From Ziziphus jujuba (Eukaryota; Streptophyta; Magnoliopsida; Rosales; Rhamnaceae): a stretch of DNA of 64,000 nucleotides. The DNA lies in the NCBI RefSeq assembly GCF_031755915.1, contig NC_083383.1, positions 30,007,501 to 30,071,500 of the forward strand, written 5' to 3'. Below the pieces are notes generated by a model. That model was not told the DNA's origin, made no database searches, and saw nothing but the letters and a program-made list of their open reading frames with translations. Positions 35,208-47,020 of this stretch are shown one piece after another. A program made the translations under genes and the position numbers. The stretch's first letter is position 1, and the number at the start of each line of letters is the position of its first letter.

Positions 35208-38200
35208 TGTAACACTCACCGAAATGGTTAAAATTTTAATTTTTTGTTATGGATGGCATGTTGCGTTGACCGAGATACCATTTCAAAGTACATATTATCC
35301 CGAGTTCGTAGACTAGTAGCACATTAAAAACGGAGCTACCATTTGAAAGTTACAAGCAAGACAACGTGAGGTCCAAGCTGTCCAAGGAGTGAACCGGAAG
35401 GCTAGCCAAAAATCAAGACCAACCGACCGCCGATGCGCCTGAATCTAAGGTTTTTCCGGCAGCGGCGCCGATTGCTGCAAATCCAGATTTCTCCCTATCT
35501 TGGCATCCAGTTGCCTCACCGCCAGTCCCATCCGTTCACCCGTTCTTTGATTTACCTGTCCTCCAAAAATCACGGTCAATAGCCACCGGACGCGTCGCCG
35601 GCAGTGATGGTTTCCGGTGACCAAGGTGGCTAGTGGGGAAACCGATTTTCGGCGAGTTTCCAGTTGCACCGCCCATCTTCTCTCACTAATTCTGACCCCC
35701 TGAACCCAAATCCGATGTCTACTTTCTCCAATTCTTAACAGATTGTGAGAATCGAGGGTCTAAAATCCGAAAGCTTTTCGATAAGATTCCGGCCACCACG
35801 GGTTCGATATCCAGAAAGTAAGACCAGATCCATAATCCTTGCTTCACAAGCTTCGATTTGGTGTATCATTTGTAAATTTTGATTATCATTTGTGTTCGTT
35901 CTCCTAGGTATCCGTTTGTGAATTACCCGATTAAAATATTAATATATTTGATTTTATGTAATATTGATATTTTAGGTGCACGTGTGAGTAGTGGAGTTAA
36001 TCCTGTGGAGGATCTTGATTGATATGCGTGCTCAAGGTGAGTAACCCACCTTCAAAATTATTTTCGGGTGTTAAATTAATTATATTTTGGAATATTTTAA
36101 TATTTGAATGTTTTTATTCTATGTTGATTATGTGAAAAAATGTGAATTAAATTTTGATGCCATTTGAATAAATTGAAATGTATATGTGCATTAAAGCATA
36201 TTTGATTTTGATAAATTATGGAGATTTTGTTTTTATGGGATCCAATTTTAAAGAAATTGTGAATTTTATTTTATTTGAATTGTTGTTGAATTTAATTGTG
36301 AATTTATTTGTGTTAATAAAAATGTATTTATCTATTGATGAATTGTGGGATTTAATTGTATTTTGAATTTTGAGGGATTGAAGAAATCTTATTTTAGATT
36401 ATTGTTAATTTAATTGATGGATTTATTATGTGTTTGAAAGTGTATATTTATGAGAATTTTTACTATTGTGGATTTTATGAGGTTTAAATGACATATTTGA
36501 TTCAAATGGGTTTTTGAAGATTTGAGGAAGAAATATTGATTTAAATTATTATGTTTCAAAAATATTTATGCCATTGGAAAATTTGTATATTTAAATTGAT
36601 GGAATGGAGAGTTTATGGATTTGAAATTGATGGAATTTATGGGATGGATTTATGATGATAATTTTAAAAAGGAATGTGAAAAATTTATGGGTTTAAATGG
36701 ATAAAATAAATCCGGTGGTATTTTATACAAATATTGATTTTATGATTTACGAGTTTTTAGATGTACCACACACATACTGATGTTCTGTATATATGGATAT
36801 AATTAGTGCGCACATGGATATAATTAAAGTGCAGGTGGGTGTGAGTAGCGCGCAGGTGACTTATGGGTTGTCCTATGGTTGCCATCGGACCGAGGATCGG
36901 CAAGTTGATATCGGCCGTAGCAACCCCCCGCCATGGCCAAGACGCCTGTCTGGCAATGCTCAGGACGCTGGGTACCATTGGCACCATTGGTATATAGTGG
37001 ATGCATCAAATGGTTTTCACGATATGGTTTTCAAATATGAAATATTTTAAAATCTTGTTTTTAATAAAATGTATTTAACAATATTTTATTATTTATTTAT
37101 TTAAATTTAAAAGTTTACACAATTTTTATGAAAATGTTTTTACGAATTTATTATTCAAATTGTTTTGGTATTTTGAAATCAATTCTAATATATTATATTT
37201 TTTTTCATTTTATTTTATTCTTACCATTTATTTTAAATAGATGTTCTATTTTGATTAAATTATTCCTTTACTTAATTGTTCAATTAATTGATTTATTCTA
37301 ATTATTTAATTATTTCTTGAATTGTCTTGATATGAGTTCCATTGATATTTTTGTATTATTTGTTTATGATATGTTATTAATCTTTTAGTAATTGTTATAA
37401 AAATTTATTTTCATCTCTATTATTATTTTTTTCTGATTTTGGATTCTTAATTTGTTGTGTTTTATTTATAAATTATTTGATTAATTGTTTTCTAAATCTT
37501 GGAGCATAAAATATCGGATTTTGTGAAAACGTTTTTAAAAGAGAACATTTCTAACTAAGTGGCTGTGAGGATTTTGAGAGAAAAATTATTTTCAACTATT
37601 ATTATTAAACCATTTATATATTTATTTATGTAATTATTATTTATTTATTTACTTATTGCTAAATTACTTAATTATTAGTAGTTAGCAGACTGGGTCGTTC
37701 ATTGGGATGATTAGCATCTCATAGTTTTAAATTTCATTCCCTTAGGCTCAGGTGGTAGACATTGTTCGATCAGGACGAGCTCGACAGTTTGATCGTTCCT
37801 AGAAATCCGATAAGTCTTTTTTTCTTCATTTCTTATTGTGTAATTTTCTTTCTATTTTGTTGTATTAATTATCATACTTAGAACTTTATTAACGCTCTGT
37901 ATACTATGATGGATGTATTATTTAATTGATTATGCACTGATTCTCTGTTATTCATTTGAAGTGCTGCAAATTTATGGAATTAAATTGTAGTAAGGTGGGT
38001 GGAATAAGGTGGTGTATATAGAAGTGTGCTTTCACTACATGGAATTTGTGGTAAGTCCAACCCTTAGGGAAGATTCTGTAGGATTTTCCATTAGAGGTTC
38101 CGGTAGGATTTTCCTAGAACCAGAGCTTGTTTAGGATTCCGGTAAGGAATATTAGACTGGTCCTAACAGGATAAGGCTCAGGTTAGGACAATCTGATTTT

Positions 38201-38300
38201 TTTAAAAATCAAGTCCTAAATCTGATTTTTTTTAAAATCAAGTCCTAAATCTGATTTTTTTAAAATCAAGTCCTAAATCTGATTTTTTTTTAAATCAAGT
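35208..38300 (+). mobile_element. Long solo LTR, gypsy-like (right end uncertain)
   Basis: Begins TGTAACACTCACCGAAATGG. A GC-richer leader-like part (35380-35830) follows, then GGTGCACGTGTGAGTAG (35976) and CAAGGTGAGTAACCC (36034), a mid-part with GACCGAGGATCGGCAAG (36888), and near the end TTAGAGGTTCCGGTAGGATT, GAGCTTGTTTAGGATTCCGG and GGATAAGGCTCAGGTTAGGA. This order is typical, from memory, of very long plant Ty3/gypsy LTRs. No gag-pol sequence or second LTR is in the window, so it is read as a solo LTR of about 3 kb. The 3' border lies between 38170 and 38305. AGATA before it and GGATA at 38171 could be an imperfect 5-bp duplication. Confidence 0.5.
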
Positions 38301-38303
38301 CCT
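38195..38303. repeat. Four tandem 28-bp units, each self-complementary
   Basis: Units read AATCTGATTTTTTTAAAA then TCAAGTCCTA, with 7-9 T per unit. Each unit holds TGATTT...AAATCA, so every unit can fold as a small hairpin. It sits at the gypsy-like LTR's 3' end. Confidence 0.85.
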
Positions 38304-38377
38304 AACTCCTAATTTTTGATTTATTTGGGCTAAGTTTTATCATTTTTTCAATCCAAGTGATAACATCAAAAGTTAAA

Positions 38378-38380
<3 letters not shown>

Positions 38381-38415
<35 letters not shown>

Positions 38416-38539
38416 TTTATTAGGTGATGTCAAGCTTCTTATGTTGATCGATTAGCACTAGATTGCCTGTAATCCACAAGAAAGTTCATCCGAGATTACA
38501 TGTAATCAAGCAATATAAATTGTATGACGTGGTCCAGTA

Positions 38540-38615
<76 letters not shown>
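38381..38615. repeat. Microsatellite cluster: (TA)n and (CT)n(TA)n
   Basis: (TA)n at about 38381-38411; a compound tract of about 18 CT units (38548-38584) running into about 15 TA units (38585-38614). Confidence 0.9.
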
Positions 38616-38617
<2 letters not shown>

Positions 38618-38995
38618 TTGTACACGTCTGCATTATCAAACTCATACATGCATCCCAAATATATTACATATAATCAGATAGCGGATTATATATAATTTAA
38701 TTTGCATGCGTTTTATAACAAAACTATATCTATATATAAATAAATCTTATGAAAGAATCGTATTCTGTAATTGTAGCTGAAAAGGAAGATGGAAACGCAC
38801 GTATATCCAAAAGCAAATATATATTACAATTTTTCTTTTTTTTTAATGAAAAAGGAGATTATAAGAAAGATTAGCAACATCAACGTCCAGGAGCTCTTAA
38901 TCCAATCAGGGCAATCCTCACCCCAGGAAACATAATTGTCAATGTCTAGTAATACTAATTAATTAAGATTTGGTAAGTAATTTATATATACGTAC

Positions 38996-39091
38996 CATCA
39001 GCGTGGCAATAGCCACCTCGAAGAACATGAGCAGGATAGTTGCTGAAGTAGTAGCCATCATATTCACTTTGGAAGACTTAGAGAAACTCAT
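38996..39091 (-). CDS. Small secreted-protein-like gene, locus 5, exon 1
   Basis: Intact 32-codon exon: MSFSKSSKVNMMATTSATIL followed by LMFFEVAIATLM, then a strong donor (GATG/GTACGT). Same leader as loci 1-3 (M-S-F-[ST]-K-S-S-K-V), and the EVA-x-AT end also matches the gene at 16.1 kb. A TATA box (39186-39193) lies about 95 bp upstream. No second exon was found within 600 bp; the gypsy-like LTR further along may have displaced it. Confidence 0.45.
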
Positions 39092-39185
39092 TTTGCTCTG
39101 CTTATAGTACTTCAGAGGAAGAAGATGAGCTACTAAGCTCTAAGTAGGAAGCAGCCGTGGCATGTAGGAATAAAGTATGTGGTGG

Positions 39186-39193
39186 TATTTATA
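39186..39193 (-). promoter_or_regulatory. TATA box of small-gene locus 5
   Basis: Minus-strand GCTATAAATACCACC, matching the elements before the other family members. Confidence 0.6.
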
Positions 39194-39199
39194 GCAAAA

Positions 39200-40146
39200 C
39201 TCTTGGAGACCTCTATATCTGGCTGGAGAAAAGTCACACATCTTTATCATTAATATATTTATTACTGATACATATGAATCTTTAGTTTATCAATTCCTGA
39301 ACAGGACTTGGATTAATCCCTCTTTTTTACAGGAGGTATCTAATACGTATTATGAAATATTGTAAAAATAAAATAAAAGGCAATAGAAATTTAAAGATTT
39401 TACTCCATTTTGAATCTCCAAATTTGTGATGACAAGGATTGTTTATATTCTCATTTGTGCATGTAGCATGAGTCCATGACCCTACTAATTAATCTCCAAA
39501 TAGAATTTTTATTTTTATTTTTATTTTATTATTATTATTATTATTTTTATGACGGCCTTTTTTAACTGTAAAGGTACCAAAAAATTACCCAAACATTGGA
39601 TACCAAACAAACAATCGAGCCTTAATAAATGGAAGAGTTCATCCAATTTGCCAAGGCAAGATGTGTCTCCTTCCGTATGATGAAAGTTGTCTTTCCATTT
39701 TATAAAACAAATCTTAAATATGATGTTGATTTGTCGAGCAAGAACCTGTATTTGAGGCACTAAAAACAAAAAATCATCATGTGACCAAACGGTAGCTTGA
39801 GCATTTTGCAGTGACTTTTATATGTGTCGTTATTTTTATTTTAAACAGCTAATTTTGAAAAAATTTGCTCCAATTGCCTTTTTCTGTTGATTTAGGTGCT
39901 ACGTGTAAAAAGTTAAATTCACTTTTTATATTAAATATTATATTATTTTAATTTAATACATAATAAATTTTTTAATAATATTATAATATTTTAAAATAAA
40001 ATTTTATAAAAATACAATAAAAATCTCTATAGATAGATGAATATTTATGAAACTATAAAAAATTATTCAATTAAAAATGTTATATATTTATCAATAAATA
40101 AATAATTTATTAATTTATCAATAAATAAATATTTATTAATTTAAAA

Positions 40147-40180
<34 letters not shown>
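39200..40180. other. AT-rich intergenic
   Basis: A minus 82-codon frame (39521-39769) resembles nothing known. (ATT)n-like tract at 39527-39548 and (TA)n at 40151-40186. No gene seen. Confidence 0.5.
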
Positions 40181-40186
<6 letters not shown>

Positions 40187-40188
<2 letters not shown>

Positions 40189-40512
40189 CACGGATCAGTT
40201 CGTACCAAAAGAGAGGGATTTTGACACTCGTTTGCTTTTTTCCATTTAATATAACGAAGAGGTGCCAACAACGAAAAATAAAATCAAACAACATTAGAGA
40301 GTATTAAATCTCCTTTTAACCAAGTTAAAAAGAATAGTTTGCCACTATTTTATAAGAGAATCAGTTAAGAGGGGACTTAGTTTGCCCGTTTATTCATTAA
40401 ATAGAGAGAAAAGCAAACGGATGGACCAAAAGAGGTGCCAACGCACATTTCATTAAACGGAGAAAAGCAAACAAACGTCAAAGTCCTCTCCATGTGGTGC
40501 GAACTTGTATGC
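40187..40512. mobile_element. MITE of about 325 bp with 60-bp inverted ends
   Basis: Left arm CAGTTCGTACCA ... TTTTGACACTCGTTTGCTTT and right arm in reverse AAGTTCGCACCA ... CTTTGACGTTTGTTTGCTTT correspond along about 60 bp, followed by CCATTTAAT / CCGTTTAAT. Internal words AGAGGTGCCAAC occur twice. Flanks are TATATA, so a TA-rich target. Superfamily not assigned. Confidence 0.65.
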
Positions 40513-40999
40513 TATATCACTGCTATTTTTACATATATATATATATATACTTATGAGAAATAATTTTTCTAACTATATAATATATATATAAATAAAGAAA
40601 AAAATAAATCAAATTTCATTAAATCTACAATTATGAAATTAATCATCACTCGAGCAACAAATAAAGAAAAAATAATAGAGAATTTTAACATACATAAAAT
40701 ATTAAAAATCTACTAATAAAAGTAACCGATAAATGCAAATAACACTTAAATGCAAATAACACTATTGTTAAGTTAGCTAAATGGTTGACCTCTACTTAAT
40801 TCTTATTTCAAATTTTATTTTATTTTCTTCTACTATTGATACAAAGCAAAAAACTTTAAACGCAAATTTTGAAATAAATTAAATTGAAAAAAAAATTATT
40901 AAGTAAATTTTTTTATTATGTATGATAAATGTTTATATATATTATTTATCTTTTAAATTTAATTAAATATTAATTTATATATTCAATGGTCTTAAAAGG

Positions 41000-41005
<6 letters not shown>

Positions 41006-41034
<29 letters not shown>
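41006..41034. repeat. (AT)n microsatellite
   Basis: About 14 AT units then poly-A, marking the left edge of the duplicated segment at 41085. Confidence 0.85.
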
Positions 41035-41040
<6 letters not shown>

Positions 41041-43044
41041 AAAAAAAAAAACAGAGAATATATCAACACATAGCCAAACAGGGGATAAGCCTCTTATAAA
41101 GCTTAACTCGTTTTATTTATTCGTTCTTGGAATCCAACAATTAGAGTCAGGATTTATACGTACCTACCTTCAGCTACCATTGAGTCGAGATCAGAAAGGG
41201 TGCTAACTGCCGTTAACAGTTTATACAGGTTTATGAAAACAAACTAAGTCAAGCTTAATTATAAGTGATGAAGAAGTAGAAAGCAACATATATTAATTAA
41301 TTAATTAAAAAGAAAAGAAACAAACCATACCAGTACTAAGGCACCAGGCTTTAATGGAAGTTCCTCCCCCCGGTTATATTCCTGGTCATATATATTTTCA
41401 TATATTATTTTAGTAATTTAGGAATGAATCATATATTAAATATATTTATATATGTTAATTAGAATAATGGAGTACCTAATTATGACCTTTCCCTCAATTT
41501 CTTTACATTCAAAGAATTGGCATCCAGTACTGAATTGTATCACCTTTTCTTTCCACTCTGCAGTCATAATTAAATATTATGGTCAAGTTTTCAACCTACT
41601 AACTCCGAGAAGGATCGTCATGTGCTAAAATTATCCTTTCTATTTTTTATTATTATTATTTTTTTCAAATAAAACTTCCACAAGTATCTTTTCAAAAAAT
41701 AATAATCATAATAAGAAAACAAAAAGTTGGAGAATCGATGGCTAGATGGCCAATAAGCCTCCATCTCTTGGTCTAGAGGGCCCATTAAACCTTGAATTCT
41801 GCTTGATACACAACAGAATCAAATTTATGCACCAACATATTACAATTTTTAAGATAATTAACAGTAATGAACTGAGGCTGCTCTCTCTTCTCTCCTTGGA
41901 TGTCATCTATCTCCTCATCCTTTTATAATTGCTTCTGATTCTAATTTTTGTTCTTAAAATGGACAATATAAAGCTAAATTATTTTCTCCTCTAATAGTTA
42001 GATTCCCATTACTAATAAATATATTTGAAAATTTAATAGATCAAGCTTAAATTAAGTTTTTAATATCAGAATTTGTTTTTTTAATTATTGGATCATATCA
42101 AAAGTTAAAATTTTAAATTATATTTATTAATCATCAAATATTAATAGAGTTTTTTTTTTAATTATGGTTGTAATGTGTAAATAAACTCATGTTTAATTGT
42201 TTTTTTAAAATTTTAAATCATAATATTTAATATAATTTAAAAACTAATAAAAAATTATGATATTATCTAGATTTTAACATCAAATCATTTCAATGCAAGC
42301 CCAATTATATATATATATATATATATATATATTTGAAGCTATGCAATTTGAGATAACAAAATTAAATTAAAGTGGAACTTACTATGCCCAATGGCACTAG
42401 CAGTTAAGCCCTCGCCTTCTATCACATCTTTGATGGCCGCATGAATATTTGGTCCCATTGCGTCCATCACGCTGTGACTAAATCCTACCACATTCTGTAT
42501 ACATACATACATACATAGGGGTGATTCATTTAATGAATTTAAAATTCCAAATTAATCTCAAAATTAAAAATTGGATATAACCTCTCAAGTTAGATGCAAT
42601 AAATCTTTACAAGTTGATTAATGAAGTGTGGCTTGTGGATTTAATTATATTTTTACCCTCCTTTTTTTTTTTTCTGTTTCATTTTTGTTTTTGATAAGTT
42701 AGGGAGCGGGAAGGGACCTCCTTTGTTTTCCCTAATTAATAAAAGAAATTTTCAATAATAATAATAACAACAACAACCAACCTCTTTGCCTTTAAAATGG
42801 TAATAAAAAAAAAATGAGGTCATGGAAATTGCAAACCTCTAATAGAAGTTCCTTCCCTTCAATTTTTTTCCTTGGTAGACCAACTCTTTCACAGAAAAAG
42901 GTGGAATTCCACATGATCCGTCTTGCACCAGATTCTCCAATGATCTAAAAACTCTTTGCTCTTCTTTACAGCATTTATTACTTCTGACGGTTCCCCTCGT
43001 GGTTTTGATGATAAAATCAAACTACTATTAGGTCTGGACTATAG

Positions 43045-43830
43045 AAAAATATCTAGTACTCCTGGAGTATTGAGAACTGGGTACTCCAGCCTATAGATTT
43101 TTGACATTGGACCATCTATTCCACATCATTCAAGTAAAATTAAACACTGTGAAGTGCTTTTCTTCTCTTCCGCCTTTAATCCCTCTTCTATTTCAAATGC
43201 CTCGTCAACTTCATCAAACCAAACTCCCAAAAAAAAACTGTGTTAAACGGCGAAGAACTCGGTTAAGCATTTTTCCAGCATCAGATTTGCATAGCAAACC
43301 AACAAAATACATTTAAACTCTTCCATTTTTTGGTTTTGATTAACTAAATCTTCCAATAAAAAATCCCCCGTAACCCAAAATTTTAAATAATCTTGAAAAG
43401 GGCATTACAAACCAAAATTTTAATAAGGTGCTCAGATGTTTTCATGCTTGTACAAATGAAATAAGCAAACCAATTTCACCAAAAATCGCAACTCAGAAAA
43501 AAAATGAAAAATAAAAAAATGAAACTTGGTTGAGGGAGGATTCCAGCAGTGGCTTGGAGGGTGTGACCATATTATTGTCCACACTCGGATGTGTAGGAAT
43601 AGAACTTTGATATTTTTGTGTCAGAGTGTTCCCTGTGATTTTAGCTTGAAAAATGAAGACCGAGTTAGATCTGTCTTTTCAAAGAAGGGAGATGAGGGTG
43701 GGAAGAGGAAGAAAACCGTTTTGTTGGTGTTTAATTTTACGTGGTTGATATGTAATTAGATGTCCAAATGTCAAAAACCTATGAGCAGGAGTACCTATTT
43801 CTAAATACTCCGGGAGTACTAAATATTTCC
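43045..43830. mobile_element. Mutator-like element inserted in the dead exon 1
   Basis: About 786 bp with inverted ends of roughly 65 bp: AAATATCTAGTACTCCTGGA on the left and AAATATTTAGTACTCCCGGA on the right in reverse, continuing through GGTACTCC and TTTTTGACATT-GGAC. The other duplicate copy (50570-50582) lacks it, giving an empty site. Target duplication is blurred by mutation. Inside are non-repetitive frames (43101-43316, +, LPPLIPLLFQMPRQLHQTKL; 43526-43759, +), possibly captured gene DNA. Confidence 0.65.
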
Positions 43831-43884
43831 TTCATTAGTAATTCGATGGTTGGGTTTTGGAAATATTAATTAGAAAATGTGCTC

Positions 43885-44312
43885 CCTTAGTACTCTTTTT
43901 CCCATTGGGAGTTTGAGTTTTCCTTATTGGGATTTTTATTCCAACAGGTTTTAATGAAGGCTAGGGACGTCTTGGTCAAAGGATTTTTTTTTTTTTTTTC
44001 CCTTGTTGTTAGAGGTGCCAACTTAATTGAAATGTCATTTTTCCCTTCCTTTTTCAAGTAATCTATATCAAATTATTTATTAATTATTTTGTGTGTGAGT
44101 ATATATATATATATATATATTTATATATTTATTATATATTTGTAAATTGGAGAATAAATTATCAGTTAATATATATACATGATACGTACAATATTAAGAT
44201 AAGAGTTTAAGGCATTTCTAGTATATGTTTGGCAAAAATCTCAAGAAAAAATATTAAAAAAGAAATGTATCTATTAGGCATTATTCATGTGTTTTTGTCT
44301 TCGTTTTACAGG

Positions 44313-44355
<43 letters not shown>

Positions 44356-44690
44356 AATTGGTGAATAAATTATCTGTTAATATATACATGATACATACAA
44401 TATTAAAATAGGAGTTTAAGGCATTTATAGTATATCTCTTTGGCAAAAATCTCAAGGAAAAATATTAAAAAAGAAATGTATCTGTTAGGCATTATTCATG
44501 TGTTTTTGTCTTTATTTTACCGGATTAATATTTTAAAAAAATTCAATAACTGGGTTTAAAAGTTATTAAATCTACTCTCTCTTATCCAAAAAAAATATAA
44601 TGCTAGGATCCTGAAAATATAGTGTTAAATTGTTGTTAATTAATCTATATATGATTACAGCTGTTAATTGATTAATTATTTAAAGCATTC
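43885..44690. mobile_element. Second insertion in the dead copy, LTR-like remnant plus local duplication
   Basis: Absent from the corresponding place in the intact copy. It starts with text such as TGTGCTCCCTTAGTACTCTT and TTTTTCCCATTGGGAGTTTG, like the end region of a plant LTR. It also contains the 211-bp tandem duplication. Borders and superfamily are unsure. Confidence 0.35.
44101..44530. repeat. Tandem duplication of about 211 bp
   Basis: Two copies each begin with (TA)n, then TGTAAATTGG-GAATAAATTATC, TTTGGCAAAAATCTCAAG and GGCATTATTCATGTGTTTTT. The unit at 44352 repeats that at 44141. Confidence 0.85.
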
Positions 44691-45389
44691 ACAAAAGCTT
44701 GATCCTATAGAATAGCGGGTAAGAGAGGAAAATGCAAATTAAGCTTAGCTACAAGAATAAGAAATGTGAAGAATAATTGATATGAGAAATTTTTCCCACC
44801 GTTTTATTTATTGTGATTCTTTTGCTGCCGATTAATTGCTATGAACACAAGGAATAGATTTTCATGTGAATTAATCTAACTCATACCTGGCTACTAAGGC
44901 AAAGAATATATCTTGTTGTACTGTTTGTTTTTTTTTTTTTTTTTTTTTCCTTCTTTTCTCTCTCTTGAAATAAGGAAAATTTCCGTAGTTGCCGTTGTTC
45001 TTTAATTATTCTAATTAGTTGCATATTTTTTTAAATAATATTGAGAGTACGGAATTTGAATTCGGAATCTTTTTCTAATAAAGTAGTGGTTTACCACTAG
45101 ATTGTCCTCATTGTTTGGAACAATTACTAAATTTTTTTAGTAAATTATTATGAGGTATAGATAGGTGATACAATTGATATAGTTATAGAGTAGTAAACTC
45201 GGATAATACCAAACTCACAAGATTCCAAATTACAGAAATACAAAAGAGAAGAAGAAAAATTGATTCAAATTGATCTGACAATTAATTTTAGGTTAAATAA
45301 AATAAAATTGAAAATGAATATAGACAGAACATAAATTTTCAAAGGACTAATAAAAAAAAAGTTGTTTAAGAATGCTTTTGCCATAAATA

Positions 45390-47015
45390 TTATTATCTTT
45401 TTAAATTTTTTTTCTGATATTTTCAAAAAGATAAATCTAAAGTGATTAAATGTTTTTACCAAAATTTTGGTATCCATGATTTGGCAAATTTTAAATCATT
45501 TATCTATCTATGTATATAAGGAAATATCAATTTAACATATTAAAAAACTACCACATAATTGGTTATAAAAATTTTGGTAAAAAAATTTGGTACCTGTAGC
45601 ATTACTCTTTTTAAAAATATTTTACTATTAAAAATATGAAGTTAACTGGTTAGAGAACTAATAAGTCTGATAAAATACCATACGATCTATTAACATGGTA
45701 CAAACCAGCTTGATAATTTACAAGTTTGGATCTATGATATTGAATTGGATTCGTAGCAATATCACTCGATAAGATCCATTAAAAATATGAGTGATAACAG
45801 ATGAAACCCATTGGAAACCGTTAGACTCGTTAATATAGGATAGTTTTGTAATTTTATATTACACTAATAATTTTATCCTAAAATTGATTTTATATGAAAT
45901 TTTAAATAGTGATGTATGGTTCTAGATTTATTATTTTCTAATTGTCATATTGGATTTTAAATATTAGTTTGGTTTGTAATTTTTGAATATTTTAAATTGA
46001 CATATTCCTTGACTACAAATAATGTTTAATATTAATTTAATTTGTAATATTTTGAATTGACAATTATTAATGGATGTGAAATTTTAATTTGTGTATACTT
46101 TTCTTTCTTTTTCTTTGTTTTTTTTCTTTTTTAACATTATTAAAACGACATATTGCCAGACCTAAAAAAAAATTTATACCCACTAAGAAAAGTATACATC
46201 ATTCGAATTAATATCGAACGTGGACCACTTAATTAATTTATATATATATATATATATTGCTGAAAAAGTGGAATTTATATATATGCCTACCAGGAAAAGT
46301 ACACATCATTCGAATTAATATTGGGCTTGGACCACTATATAACATTGTCCCTAACACTTTATAATTTATCTTTTAATTAAAAGAAAACAAAATTTTGATC
46401 TAGCTGTATATACCGAGTGAACTAACCTTATTTGACCATTCGTATTCAATTATTTGGCATCCAATAATGAATATTCCAAGTTATCACAGATTAATTCATA
46501 TAAATATTGCAAATATCATTTCAGCCTTTTAGAAATCTATAAAGAATAATAGTATTATTATTAAATTGTAATTAACATTAATTCCCATGGTGTATTGTTA
46601 ATATATAAATAAATAATTAGTAAATTTCCAAACAATTTCTGATTTATGTCAGTTTAAACATAAATAACACATTTAAGAAAAAAAAAAAAAAGAATTAGCA
46701 AATTTATTAGATGCCTTGTTTTATATGCTCATCAAGTGATCCGATAGGTTGATCAAATTAACAATTGATAAAGGGACATATATAACAGATCATACTTTGA
46801 AATAATAATATCAAGAAGAAGAAAAAAATATCACAGATTTGCTACAACTTTCAATGTGACAAGTAGAAATGAGAAAATCTTTACGAGAGGTATATCCTAC
46901 TCACACTGATTTGTGTGTGGAATTCACATGTTGATCCCCATCTATATGTATGTGAGTAGTGCGTTTCATATACCTGTCCCACTGAAGAAGTTTTCCAATA
47001 GATCATATAATCAAA
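45390..47015. other. Spacer between the duplicated copies, 3' flank of the NTF2-like gene
   Basis: AT-rich. 45650-45880 resembles part of 17500-17700. 46165-46215 and 46291-46336 are a tandem pair (CATCATTCGAATTAATAT ... GGACCACT) around a (TA)n tract. No gene seen. Confidence 0.45.
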
Positions 47016-47020
47016 CAAAA

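Larger units (their letters stand above)
41168..44735 (-). pseudogene. Dead paralogue of the NTF2/SnoaL-like gene
   Basis: Counterparts of exons 1-5 of the 47.0-50.7 kb gene. Exon 5 (41168-41222) has lost its acceptor (GTAG became GTAT). Exon 4 (41331-41381) has a 1-bp deletion in its G-run. Exon 3 (41476-41557) is intact (WKEKVIQFSTGCQFFECKEI). Exon 2 (about 42383-42494) has an altered donor. Exon 1 (42782 onward) has several deletions and is split by a transposon at 43045-43830. The start codon is lost (about 44728) and exon 6 lies outside the duplicated segment. No functional product is possible. Confidence 0.85.
41085..45385. repeat. Segmental duplication, left (degenerate) copy
   Basis: Same orientation as 47160-51292. 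Matching blocks: 41085-41600 with 47160-47690; 41740-42030 with 47830-47945 and 49560-49690; 42350-43040 with 49790-50575; 43835-43890 with 50580-50625; 44700-45380 with 50645-51292. Gaps are explained by insertions in one copy or the other. Confidence 0.85.

Noticed and set aside
36757..37050. Overlapping frames on both strands in the 36.8-37.0 kb GC-richer patch
   Set aside because: They fall inside the gypsy-like LTR and show no retroelement protein motifs.
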